A DNA stretch of 64,000 bases from JAGWBG01 sp034421095. GTDB lineage: Bacteria > Chloroflexota > Dehalococcoidia > Lucifugimonadales > JAGWBF01. The notes beneath the pieces are model-generated. The model was not told where the DNA came from, did not search any database, and saw nothing but the letters and a program-made list of their open reading frames with translations. This document shows positions 1 through 7,439 of this stretch, piece by piece; within the stretch, counting starts at the first letter, position 1; the number at the start of each line of letters is the position of its first letter. The stretch is taken from positions 262,820-326,819 of the forward strand of contig DAOUKR010000025.1 in the NCBI GenBank assembly GCA_034421095.1, read 5' to 3'. A program made the translations under genes and the position numbers.

Positions 1-135
1 GCTGAGAACAGCGACGCCGGCAGCGATACCGCGGTGAACACATACAGGCAGCTTGCCGATTTATATACTGACCTGGGGGATGACGCAAAGGCGGAGGAGC
101 ACCGGAAGCTGTATGAGGAGTTGAGCCAGCAATAG
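1..135 (+). CDS. C-terminal fragment of a TPR-like protein (5' end outside window)
   Basis: Frame 1 is open from the first base to a TAG at 133-135 and encodes 44 residues. They are rich in Ala, Glu, Tyr and Leu and have the helical spacing of a tetratricopeptide repeat (a 'YRQLADLYTDLGD' stretch followed by a charged helix). The family and function of the whole protein cannot be told from this tail. It points toward the polysaccharide operon on the other strand, so the two are convergent. Confidence 0.5.
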   Translation, partial: AENSDAGSDTAVNTYRQLADLYTDLGDDAKAEEHRKLYEELSQQ

Positions 136-294
136 ACCCACTCAACTAACGGGTCTAACGCCGCAGCTTTATTGAAGCCACAGATTTTAGGGCCCGATGA
201 CACTTCTGTCCGCAGACGCGTACGAGGACGGAATTCACTTATCCCCCGACCCTGGATTCTGGCTCTCGCCGAAATGACGGAGAATGGGAGTCCC
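136..294. repeat. Intergenic spacer with a degenerate 'gtcat' hairpin repeat half
   Basis: The spacer lies between two convergent genes. Bases about 251-283 (CTGGATTCTGGCTCTCGCC followed by AAATGACGG) match the right half of the two-hairpin element at 58799-58868 with about five mismatches in 29 positions. The hairpin is imperfect here. No other function is seen. Confidence 0.45.
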
Positions 295-1551
295 TTACGG
301 GTGTCCTGCCCTGGAGTGAGCGGAGAGGATTCCCTCCAGCACATCGGCCTGGGTATCTCGAAGGTAATGCTTCAAGACGTACTCTCTGCCCCGTTGTCCC
401 ATGCCTGCAAGGGACTGGGGATGGTCCCGAAGCTCGATTATCCTATCGCGCAGGGCAGCCGGGTTGTCCGGCTCCACGTATACGCCGGCACCGGCCTCCT
501 CCATGATTGCCCGCGCCTCCCCGTCCACAGCCAGAATGATGGGCCTGGCACAGGCCATGTAGTCGAACATCTTGGATGGTATGAAGGACGAGAATATTTC
601 GTCCTTCGCCAGTGGCACCAGCATCACGTCGCAGGCGTTGATGTAATCGGAGATCTCTTCGACGGGGACTTGGGGCAGCATCAACACGTTGTCCAAGCCG
701 TTACGCTCCTTTATGTCAAGGAGCTCCCGCTTGACGGGGCCTTCGCCCACAAAGAGAAGGCCCACATCCTCCTGCTCCCGCAGCAGACGGGCGGCTTCCA
801 TAACACCGGGCAACCCCTGGGCGACCCCGTGATTCCCGCAGAACCCGACGAGAAACTTGTGCTCAAGGCCAAGCTGCGAGCGAAGGGACCGATGCCCCTG
901 CTCCTTGTCCTCAGACTCCCGGGGGTGAAATATCTCGGGGATGGTCCCGTTGGGAAGGTGGAATATCTTCCCACGGTCATTTCCTTTTCCGGCGACATAT
1001 TCGACAAAGCTCCTGGTCACGCAGGTAATCGCCGCCGCCCTGCGGTAGAGGAAGTCCTCCATCTTCTCTGCCACTCTCAGGAGGGTCTTTCCCCTCAGTT
1101 CCCCAACCGCGACGCCGACGGCGGGCCACAGGTCGCGCACGTCCATGACATAGAGGCACCGCTTGAACCGGGAGACCAGGTAGGCCGACACCAGGACCGG
1201 CAGGGGGGGCGACGTGGCGAAGATAATATCGTACCTGCCCCGTGCCAGCAACAGGCAGGCGATGACGGCGTTAATCATGTAGGTGAAGTAGAACAGGATG
1301 CGCCGGAGGGTGCTCTTGCGGGGAGAAGTATAGACCCAGAGCCTGATAACGTCCAGACCGTCCTCCCTGGTCCGCCGGAAGGGGCGTCCACCATACCCTG
1401 GAAAGATGATGCCCTTGGGGTGGTTCGGCAGTTCGGTGACTACCGTAACCCGGTGGCCCTTCTCCGCCAGACGACGGGCGAAGTGGTGCATACGGGACTG
1501 GGTAGCACCCACCTCCGGGGGGTAGAACTGGGTAAGAAAGAGGATTTTCAT
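295..1551 (-). CDS. GT4-family glycosyltransferase (WcaI/WbuB-like)
   Basis: This 418-residue protein has a GT-B fold. The N-terminal domain opens with MKILFLTQFYPPEVGATQ, the acceptor-side loop typical of the WcaI/WbuB group of surface-glycan transferases. The C-terminal domain has the nucleotide-sugar site around 'PSKMFDYMACARPII' and a following acidic residue. It would transfer a sugar from an NDP donor to a lipid-linked glycan at the inner face of the membrane. It is the last gene of the minus-strand polysaccharide operon and starts 7 bases after the stop of the C5-epimerase gene. There is no strong Shine-Dalgarno sequence, so translational coupling is likely. Donor and acceptor cannot be assigned. 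Confidence 0.88.
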   Translation of the reverse strand: MKILFLTQFYPPEVGATQSRMHHFARRLAEKGHRVTVVTELPNHPKGIIFPGYGGRPFRRTREDGLDVIRLWVYTSPRKSTLRRILFYFTYMINAVIACLLLARGRYDIIFATSPPLPVLVSAYLVSRFKRCLYVMDVRDLWPAVGVAVGELRGKTLLRVAEKMEDFLYRRAAAITCVTRSFVEYVAGKGNDRGKIFHLPNGTIPEIFHPRESEDKEQGHRSLRSQLGLEHKFLVGFCGNHGVAQGLPGVMEAARLLREQEDVGLLFVGEGPVKRELLDIKERNGLDNVLMLPQVPVEEISDYINACDVMLVPLAKDEIFSSFIPSKMFDYMACARPIILAVDGEARAIMEEAGAGVYVEPDNPAALRDRIIELRDHPQSLAGMGQRGREYVLKHYLRDTQADVLEGILSAHSRAGHP

Positions 1552-1558
1552 CGTTCAT

Positions 1559-2596
1559 CTAATAGTGGAGGAGCTTGAACAGACCTTTGTGTACCAGGGC
1601 GCGCCTGCGATGCCACGAGTTCTGAAGGTAGCCGTTCCACCGGTCCGCGTAACTGCCCAGGACCGGAGACGCAACGAGACGCTCCGTAGCCTTTAGCTGG
1701 ACGATGTGAAGACGATGGTAGAAGGGACTGGCCAGGTTCCTGATGCGGGTGCCAGGGAGGTCATAGAGGGACCAGTGACCCCACTCGTACCGGTGCAGTC
1801 GGCGGACCAGGGTATCCACCCCGCGACGGAACAAGGTAGATGCCTGCGGGTCACCCGTGGCGAGCATATAGTCATAGATGCCCCACAAGGCCCAGATGAA
1901 TCCGTTGAGTATATGGGTGGGGGGGTGCACGATGTACTCCTCAAACCATATACCGCCGTCGGGCCACTCCCAGGTGACGCCCCCTTCGTCTAAGGGGTGC
2001 AGGAACGTCACAAACGCCTTTTGGGCAGCGTCCAGGTATTTCCCGTCGGAGGTTTCCCGGTGCGCCCGCACCAGCAGGGAGATGCCCTGTCCCTGGGCCA
2101 GCCCGGAGTACCAGGGTGCCACAAGTACGTCCCTGTACTCGAAGTCGAAATTATGGTTCCATACGCGTACTCCCAGAGAATTCGGCTCCAGGTGGCCGGT
2201 CAACCAGTCGGCCGACCTGAGGAACTTCCGATATGCCTCATCGGAGCCGGTCCGGGAATAGAGGCTGTGATTGCCAAGGCCGTACTGGGCAATGGCAATC
2301 GGGTTGTACTGCCTCCCGATGCTACCCCGATAGTCCAGAAGGGGGACACCCCGGTCGTCGAATGGGCCAGGATAGGCGGCCTTCTCACCAAACGACATGT
2401 AGTATTGTCCCAAACGGTCTAAGGGCGCCTCCGGGTCCATCTCAGGCGTGCCATGCCAGAAGGTGAGGTGACTGTTGCCGCCCAGGACGTAGGCGGCGAA
2501 CACCCGTCGGTAGTAGGCACACCGGGAACGCAGTCCCCTGGGAGCCGCGCTTCCGGACCTTTCGACGGGCGCATCTTTAGATTCAAGGGCGGACAC
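1559..2596 (-). CDS. D-glucuronyl C5-epimerase C-terminal domain protein
   Basis: I place the start at GTG 2596, which has GGAG six bases upstream and overlaps the wecC stop by 14 bases. The reading frame stays open upstream to 2731, but that part is a shadow of wecC. The 345-residue product carries the alpha/alpha-toroid catalytic domain of heparosan/heparan D-glucuronyl C5-epimerase. Visible signatures are 'LNGFIWALWGIYDY', the Tyr of 'SLYDLPGTR' (about residue 278) and the Tyr of 'SPFYHRLHIVQL' (about 293), which match the conserved tyrosine motifs of the animal enzyme. The N-terminal beta-sandwich of animal Glce is missing, and no signal peptide is seen. Family members invert C5 of uronic acids in a polymer. 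Here the neighbouring WecB and WecC supply ManNAcA, so the likely substrate is an aminouronic or uronic residue of the local glycan; this is inference. Confidence 0.8.
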   Translation of the reverse strand: MSALESKDAPVERSGSAAPRGLRSRCAYYRRVFAAYVLGGNSHLTFWHGTPEMDPEAPLDRLGQYYMSFGEKAAYPGPFDDRGVPLLDYRGSIGRQYNPIAIAQYGLGNHSLYSRTGSDEAYRKFLRSADWLTGHLEPNSLGVRVWNHNFDFEYRDVLVAPWYSGLAQGQGISLLVRAHRETSDGKYLDAAQKAFVTFLHPLDEGGVTWEWPDGGIWFEEYIVHPPTHILNGFIWALWGIYDYMLATGDPQASTLFRRGVDTLVRRLHRYEWGHWSLYDLPGTRIRNLASPFYHRLHIVQLKATERLVASPVLGSYADRWNGYLQNSWHRRRALVHKGLFKLLHY

Positions 2597-3860
2597 GGCC
2601 CACTCCAAGCACGTCAACGTGAAATCCGGCGTTCCGCCACCTGCCGGCATCCAGGCAATGGCGGGTGTCCAGTATATTCCGGGAGCGCATGAGTGCTCCC
2701 AGGCGATAAGGGTCCAGGGACTGGAACTCACGGTGGTCGGTCAGCAATATTGCAACGTCGGCGTGATGAAATGCCTCTTTCAGGTTGGCTTGAGGTCGCA
2801 CAAACCGCCTCACGTGGGGGTCATGGACAGACACTGCCACCCCGGAACTCTCCAGACCGTGAATAACCTCAAGGGCCGGGCTTCCCCTGGTATCGTCCAC
2901 GTCGGCCTTGTAGGCCACGCCCAGCAAGGCGGCCTTGGGCTGAGGAGTGTGGCCCAGAAGGTCCAACACCGCCTTCACCACAAGTCCGGGTTGTGCGTCG
3001 TTAATCTCCCGGCCGGTTCGGATGAGCCGGGCCGTCTCCGGCGCTGAGTCCACCAGGAACCAGGGGTCGACGGGAATGCAATGCCCGCCGACTCCGGGCC
3101 CCGGCCTGTGCAAATTCACTCGGGGATGCCTGTTAGCCATGTCAATCACCTGCCAGACGTCCACGCCAACTAGGGATGCGATGCGGGCCAGCTCGTTGGC
3201 AAGGGAGATATTCACATCGCGGAAGGTGTTCTCCGACAGCTTGACCATTTCGGCAGTGGTGGCGTCCGTGCCGTATATGGAACCAGATACAAAGCTGGCG
3301 TATAGCTCTACCGCCTTGTCGGTGGAAGTAGCATCAATGCCGCCAATGGTACGGTCATTTTCCACAATCTCCCGCAGGATGGTCCCCGGTAGGACCCGCT
3401 CCGGGCAGTAGGCCAGGGAGAAATCGTCTCCGGCCCTCAGCCCGCACTTTTCCAGAAGGGGTGCAAGGGTCCCGACGGTGGTGCCGGGGGGCACAGTGGA
3501 CTCTATGACCACCAGGTTGCCGGGGCGGAGGTGACGGCTTATGGCATTGCAAGCAGCGCGCACGTCAGCCAGGTCCGGCCTGTGGTCCGAGGTCAGGGGG
3601 GTTGGCACGGCAACTATGTAGGCGTCGGCCGGCTGCACCTGGGACTGGGCCGTCAGATTACCGGACGCGACGGCCTCCCGAAGCAGCACACCCATACCCG
3701 GCTCCCGGATGTGGGTATCGCCGCCGTTGATGGCATCCACCACGGAGGGGTCGGTGTCCACGCCCACCACCCGAAGCCCGTGGGTGGCAAACATGGCGGC
3801 GGTGGGAAGTCCTATGTACCCCAGTCCGACCACACATACTTGAAAAGATACTTCAGTCAC
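2583..3860 (-). CDS. wecC: UDP-N-acetyl-D-mannosamine dehydrogenase
   Basis: This enzyme oxidises UDP-ManNAc to UDP-ManNAcA with two NAD+ and supplies an aminouronic acid donor. The 425-residue protein starts with a Rossmann motif (VGLGYIGLPTA, residues 11-21). It has the family's Lys in 'EMVKLSENTFRDVN' (K207) and the nucleophilic Cys in 'GPGVGGHCIPVDPW' (C261). The 'ANRHPRVN' and 'YCPERVLPG' stretches are those of WecC rather than UDP-glucose dehydrogenase. It overlaps the wecB stop by 8 bases, so the two are translationally coupled, and the pairing supports the substrate call. Confidence 0.9.
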   Translation of the reverse strand: MTEVSFQVCVVGLGYIGLPTAAMFATHGLRVVGVDTDPSVVDAINGGDTHIREPGMGVLLREAVASGNLTAQSQVQPADAYIVAVPTPLTSDHRPDLADVRAACNAISRHLRPGNLVVIESTVPPGTTVGTLAPLLEKCGLRAGDDFSLAYCPERVLPGTILREIVENDRTIGGIDATSTDKAVELYASFVSGSIYGTDATTAEMVKLSENTFRDVNISLANELARIASLVGVDVWQVIDMANRHPRVNLHRPGPGVGGHCIPVDPWFLVDSAPETARLIRTGREINDAQPGLVVKAVLDLLGHTPQPKAALLGVAYKADVDDTRGSPALEVIHGLESSGVAVSVHDPHVRRFVRPQANLKEAFHHADVAILLTDHREFQSLDPYRLGALMRSRNILDTRHCLDAGRWRNAGFHVDVLGVGRVRP

Positions 3861-5031
3861 GGCTACCCAACCACCTCTCCAGTATATCGGCTATGCGTCT
3901 CGATGCCTGGCCATCGCCATAAGGGTTCCTGACCGCGGACATGCGACCGTAGACATCCCCATCGTCCAGCAGGCGTTGGGTGGCCGCCAGAATGGAGTCC
4001 GTGTCCACACCCACCAACTCGGCGGCTCCGGCCTCGACACCCTCCGGGCGCTCCGTGACTTTGCGCATCACCAGTACGGGCTTCCCCAGGGACGGAGCTT
4101 CTTCCTGAATCCCCCCTGAATCGGTGAGTACCAGGTATGATCGTTTCATCAACCATACGAAGGGCGCATATCCCAAGGGATCCAACAAGTGCACCCTCTG
4201 AAAGCCTCCCAGAATCCTGCGGACGGTGCCGCGGACATTGGGGTTCAGGTGCACGGGGTACACGACCTCGACGTCGGGGTTCCGCATGGCAATCTCCCCA
4301 AGGGCCATGCAGATGTTTTCCAGGTCCTCCCCAAAGCTCTCGCGCCGGTGCCCCGTGACGAGTACCAACCGCCGGGGCGACTCACCATCCCTCAGACGAC
4401 ACAGCAAGGATTCCGGGATGCCTTCCAGCATTCCATCAGCTTCATCCATACCGGTGAGGCGTTCCGCCACGTCGAGGAGGGCATCAATAGCCGTGTTGCC
4501 AGTTACGAAAATCCTGCCGGGGTCTATGCCTTGGGCCAGGAGGTTACGCTTTGCCCCATCGGTAGGCGCAAAAAGCAGGTCGGCCACCAAGTCGGCGAAC
4601 ACCCGGTTAATCTCCTCGGGGAAGGGATTGTACTTGTCGCCGGTGCGAAGGCCCGCCTCCACATGCCCAATCGGTATCCTCAGGTAGTAGGCCGCAAGGG
4701 CGCCGGTCATAACCGTGGTGGTATCCCCTTGCACCAACACAACGTCGGGACGCTCACGCTCCATCACTTCCCCCAGCCGGGGGAGGGACCGGGCAGTGAC
4801 ATCGAACACGCTCTGGTTGTCACCCATGATATCCAGGTCATAGTCGGGGCGTATCCGAAACAACGTGAGGACCTGGTCCAGCATCCGCCGGTGCTGACCC
4901 GTAACGCAGACTACCGGGGTGAATCCAGGGCGCAGGGATAACTCCCGGATAAGGGGAGCGAGCTTTATCGCCTCCGGGCGGGTGCCGAAGACTAGGAGTA
5001 CCTTCCGGCTGCCTCTCATGGCTCTCAACAC
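3853..5031 (-). CDS. wecB: UDP-N-acetylglucosamine 2-epimerase (non-hydrolysing)
   Basis: This enzyme interconverts UDP-GlcNAc and UDP-ManNAc in the cytoplasm and feeds WecC, encoded next downstream. The 392-residue protein shows the family motifs in order: 'FGTRPEAIKLAPLI', 'QGDTTTVM', 'HVEAGLRTGDKYNPFPEEINR', 'TGHRRESFG', 'SDSGGIQEEAP' and 'RKVTERPEG'. Translation is taken from GTG 5031, with AGGA upstream; an ATG four codons later (5019) is an alternative. The start overlaps the stop of the preceding oxidoreductase by 7 bases. Confidence 0.93.
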   Translation of the reverse strand: MLRAMRGSRKVLLVFGTRPEAIKLAPLIRELSLRPGFTPVVCVTGQHRRMLDQVLTLFRIRPDYDLDIMGDNQSVFDVTARSLPRLGEVMERERPDVVLVQGDTTTVMTGALAAYYLRIPIGHVEAGLRTGDKYNPFPEEINRVFADLVADLLFAPTDGAKRNLLAQGIDPGRIFVTGNTAIDALLDVAERLTGMDEADGMLEGIPESLLCRLRDGESPRRLVLVTGHRRESFGEDLENICMALGEIAMRNPDVEVVYPVHLNPNVRGTVRRILGGFQRVHLLDPLGYAPFVWLMKRSYLVLTDSGGIQEEAPSLGKPVLVMRKVTERPEGVEAGAAELVGVDTDSILAATQRLLDDGDVYGRMSAVRNPYGDGQASRRIADILERWLGSRD

Positions 5032-7241
5032 CCTGCGTCCTGAAGGAGGCCGGACGGGTCAACTTGCACGGCGGATGCCTCGCTCAGAGAACGGACAATA
5101 GAGAGGGTAGCCATGCTGCTCAACAGGACTTCTTCCAGAGGCACGAGCGGCCCGCCGCCCCGGAGGATGGAGTCAACCAGGGCGCGGAACTGGGCATTGT
5201 GTCCTTTGTCTACGCCACGACGCACAAGGCCGCCGGACTTCCGAGAGGATTTCCGGTTGCCCCGATACAGGTCAAGGGTGCGAAAGTTGTGCAGGGTCGC
5301 GCTCTTGCCGTCTCCCATGACCTCAAGCATCTCCTTGGGCATACTGTCTGCGCCCAGGGCAGAGTAGAGGATGCTACCCCGGGACCCATCGGCAAAGTCC
5401 AGGGCCACCAGGACATTGTCATCGGACAGCACGTGACGGCCGTTGGCGGGCAAGCGGGAGGCGAACACCGACCGGGGCGGAGCGCCAACCAGGAAATGGA
5501 GCAGGTCAACAAAGTGGCATACCTCGCCCAGGATGCGCCCGCCCCCTTCCACCGGGTCGTGCACCCAGTGGTCCGCAGGTACGGCACCGGCGTTGACGCG
5601 GTAGTGGGCCAGCAGGGGAGTGCTTCGGTTGACGAAGTGGTCCCTGGCCCGGATAGCCAGGGGAGCGAACCGACGGTTGTACCCAACCATCAGGGTTCCC
5701 GGTGAGCCGGATGCAGCCCCGGCTACGGACTGAAGCTCGTCCAGGTCAAGGGAGAGGGGCTTTTCCACGTAGACGTGCTTCCCAGCCTGGAGCGCCTCGA
5801 CAGCGATGGGGGCATGAAGGTTGTGGCGAGTAGCTATGATAACCAGGTCTATCTCCCTGTCCTCCAGCAACTCCCGGTAGTCGGTGGTGGCATAGTCACA
5901 GCCGTACCTCCCGGCCAGGTCCTGGGCAGTCCTCCCGGTGGCCGTGGCAACTGCTCTGACTTGTGCCCGATCCAGCACCTTCAAAGCGGGCAGGATTGTC
6001 CCTCTGGCAAACATCCCGCCGCCTATGAGGCCCACCCTCACCACCTCAGAGTCTTTCCCACGCAGGCCAACGGGAGCGCCTAGCTCCAGACGCCGCTCCA
6101 CAGGGCGGGCGGACGTTGGGTACTCCAGCAGCACTCCAAGGAAGGACTCATGGGCAGGGTTCTCAAGGATGAGCTTGTAGGCATCAAGGGCCTGGCCGAT
6201 GGGAAAGGTGTGAGTGGTTATCTCGTCCACGTTCAGGCGACCCAGGGCAACCAGACGCAGGAACTCCTCCATGTTCCTCTGCTCGGTCCACCGGGCGTAG
6301 GCTATGGGGTAGTCAATACCCCACTCCTCGTAGACGGGGTCATAACGCCCCGGCCCGTACGACCTGGACACCCGTATGTCCAACTCCCGGTCATAGTAGA
6401 GGCGACGGGGAACGTCCATTCCCACGTCGCCCACCAGGGAGACCCGCCCACGCTCTCTGAGGATGCGCCCGGCCAGCTCCACAGGCTCACTGGTGTCTGT
6501 AGACGCCGTGATAATCACGGCGTCCACGCCCACGCCGCCGGAGAAAGCGAGGGCCATCGCGTCCACGTCGTCGCGACCGATGACTCCGTGCCCTTCCATC
6601 CCCCACCTTCGGGCGTCCTCCACCCGGCCGGAGTCTACGTCCAGGCCAAGAACGGGGAACCCGTAGGCACGGAGAATCTGGACCGTGAGTTGCCCCACAA
6701 GGCCCAGTCCGATAACCGCCACCTTCTCTCCGGGAGTGAGGTCGGCGCGGCGGACTCCCTGGAGGGCTATAGCGCCCAGGGTGGCAAAAGCACCCTGGCG
6801 CGGTGACACACCCTCCGGCAATCCCACCACCAGGTTTTTGGGCACGAAGACCACCTCCGAGTGGGAGGCGTAGCCCGCTCCTGCACATGCGACCAGGTCT
6901 CCAACGGCCACATCGGGCACCTCCGCTCCCACTTCCAGAACTTCCCCCGCCGAGCTATATCCAAGGGGGAGGTATGTGTTGAGACGTTCCATGGCGCTAC
7001 GGTAGGCAGTTACAAGCCCGTCTGTGCGGACCTTGTTCACCACCTGCCGCACCAGGTCCGGCCGGGAGCGTGCCATGCCAATCAGGCCCTGTTGGGCGAA
7101 AGCCATCGCCGCCCGCTCGGTCCCTGTGCTCACCAGGGAGTAATGGTTCCGCACCACCACGCCGCCGGGCTGGAGAGCCGGGGCCGGGACCTCTTCTATC
7201 TTCAGCTCTCCCGTCCTGAGATTTTGTAGCAACTGTCTCAT
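5025..7241 (-). CDS. Two-domain oxidoreductase: MDR dehydrogenase fused to Gfo/Idh/MocA
   Basis: The 738-residue protein has two complete NAD(P)-binding enzymes in one chain. Residues 1 to about 365 are a zinc-type medium-chain dehydrogenase/reductase with the Rossmann motif 'VIGLGLVGQLTVQ'. From about residue 395 a Gfo/Idh/MocA oxidoreductase begins with 'VGLIGGGMFARG' and has the catalytic 'EKP' motif in 'HVYVEKPLSLD'. This fusion recurs in bacterial exopolysaccharide loci and probably modifies a nucleotide sugar or a glycan precursor, but its reaction is not established. ATG 7241 has AAGG upstream. It lies between asnB and wecB in the polysaccharide operon. Confidence 0.87.
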   Translation of the reverse strand: MRQLLQNLRTGELKIEEVPAPALQPGGVVVRNHYSLVSTGTERAAMAFAQQGLIGMARSRPDLVRQVVNKVRTDGLVTAYRSAMERLNTYLPLGYSSAGEVLEVGAEVPDVAVGDLVACAGAGYASHSEVVFVPKNLVVGLPEGVSPRQGAFATLGAIALQGVRRADLTPGEKVAVIGLGLVGQLTVQILRAYGFPVLGLDVDSGRVEDARRWGMEGHGVIGRDDVDAMALAFSGGVGVDAVIITASTDTSEPVELAGRILRERGRVSLVGDVGMDVPRRLYYDRELDIRVSRSYGPGRYDPVYEEWGIDYPIAYARWTEQRNMEEFLRLVALGRLNVDEITTHTFPIGQALDAYKLILENPAHESFLGVLLEYPTSARPVERRLELGAPVGLRGKDSEVVRVGLIGGGMFARGTILPALKVLDRAQVRAVATATGRTAQDLAGRYGCDYATTDYRELLEDREIDLVIIATRHNLHAPIAVEALQAGKHVYVEKPLSLDLDELQSVAGAASGSPGTLMVGYNRRFAPLAIRARDHFVNRSTPLLAHYRVNAGAVPADHWVHDPVEGGGRILGEVCHFVDLLHFLVGAPPRSVFASRLPANGRHVLSDDNVLVALDFADGSRGSILYSALGADSMPKEMLEVMGDGKSATLHNFRTLDLYRGNRKSSRKSGGLVRRGVDKGHNAQFRALVDSILRGGGPLVPLEEVLLSSMATLSIVRSLSEASAVQVDPSGLLQDAGC

Positions 7242-7268
7242 CGCACTGCCTTACAGCCCGTCTCATAA

Positions 7269-7406
7269 TGTCCCCTCTTCCCCAGTGGGAAAGGGTTAGG
7301 GTGAAGGGGAACACCATGAATCGCAACCTTTCTCCTCATATACGACGATACCAGTATTTGACCATATCACCCTCACCTCAATCCTCTCCCATCAAGGGAG
7401 AGGCGG
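7269..7406. repeat. Pair of inverted palindromic 'ccctctccc' intergenic repeats
   Basis: Two copies of a GC-skewed palindromic repeat face each other in the asnB/oxidoreductase spacer. The first (about 7269-7311) reads CCCCTCTTCCCCAGTGGGAA then AGGGTTAGGGTGAAGGGG. The second (about 7368-7405) is the reverse complement type: CCCTCACCTCAATCCTCTCC then ATCAAGGGAGAGG. Related copies are at 9409, 24397, 49423 and 60419. Confidence 0.7.
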
Positions 7407-7439
7407 AAATAACCACCGGCTTTGGAAGCACTCTTTCGC

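Noticed and set aside
172..1578. Long plus-strand frame (468 codons) opposite the first glycosyltransferase
   Set aside because: It is antisense to a gene with clear GT4 motifs, has no family similarity and no ribosome binding site; it results from GC-rich codon bias.
2597..2731. N-terminal extension of the C5-epimerase frame
   Set aside because: These 45 codons lie entirely within wecC in another frame and have no similarity. GTG 2596 has a proper Shine-Dalgarno site.
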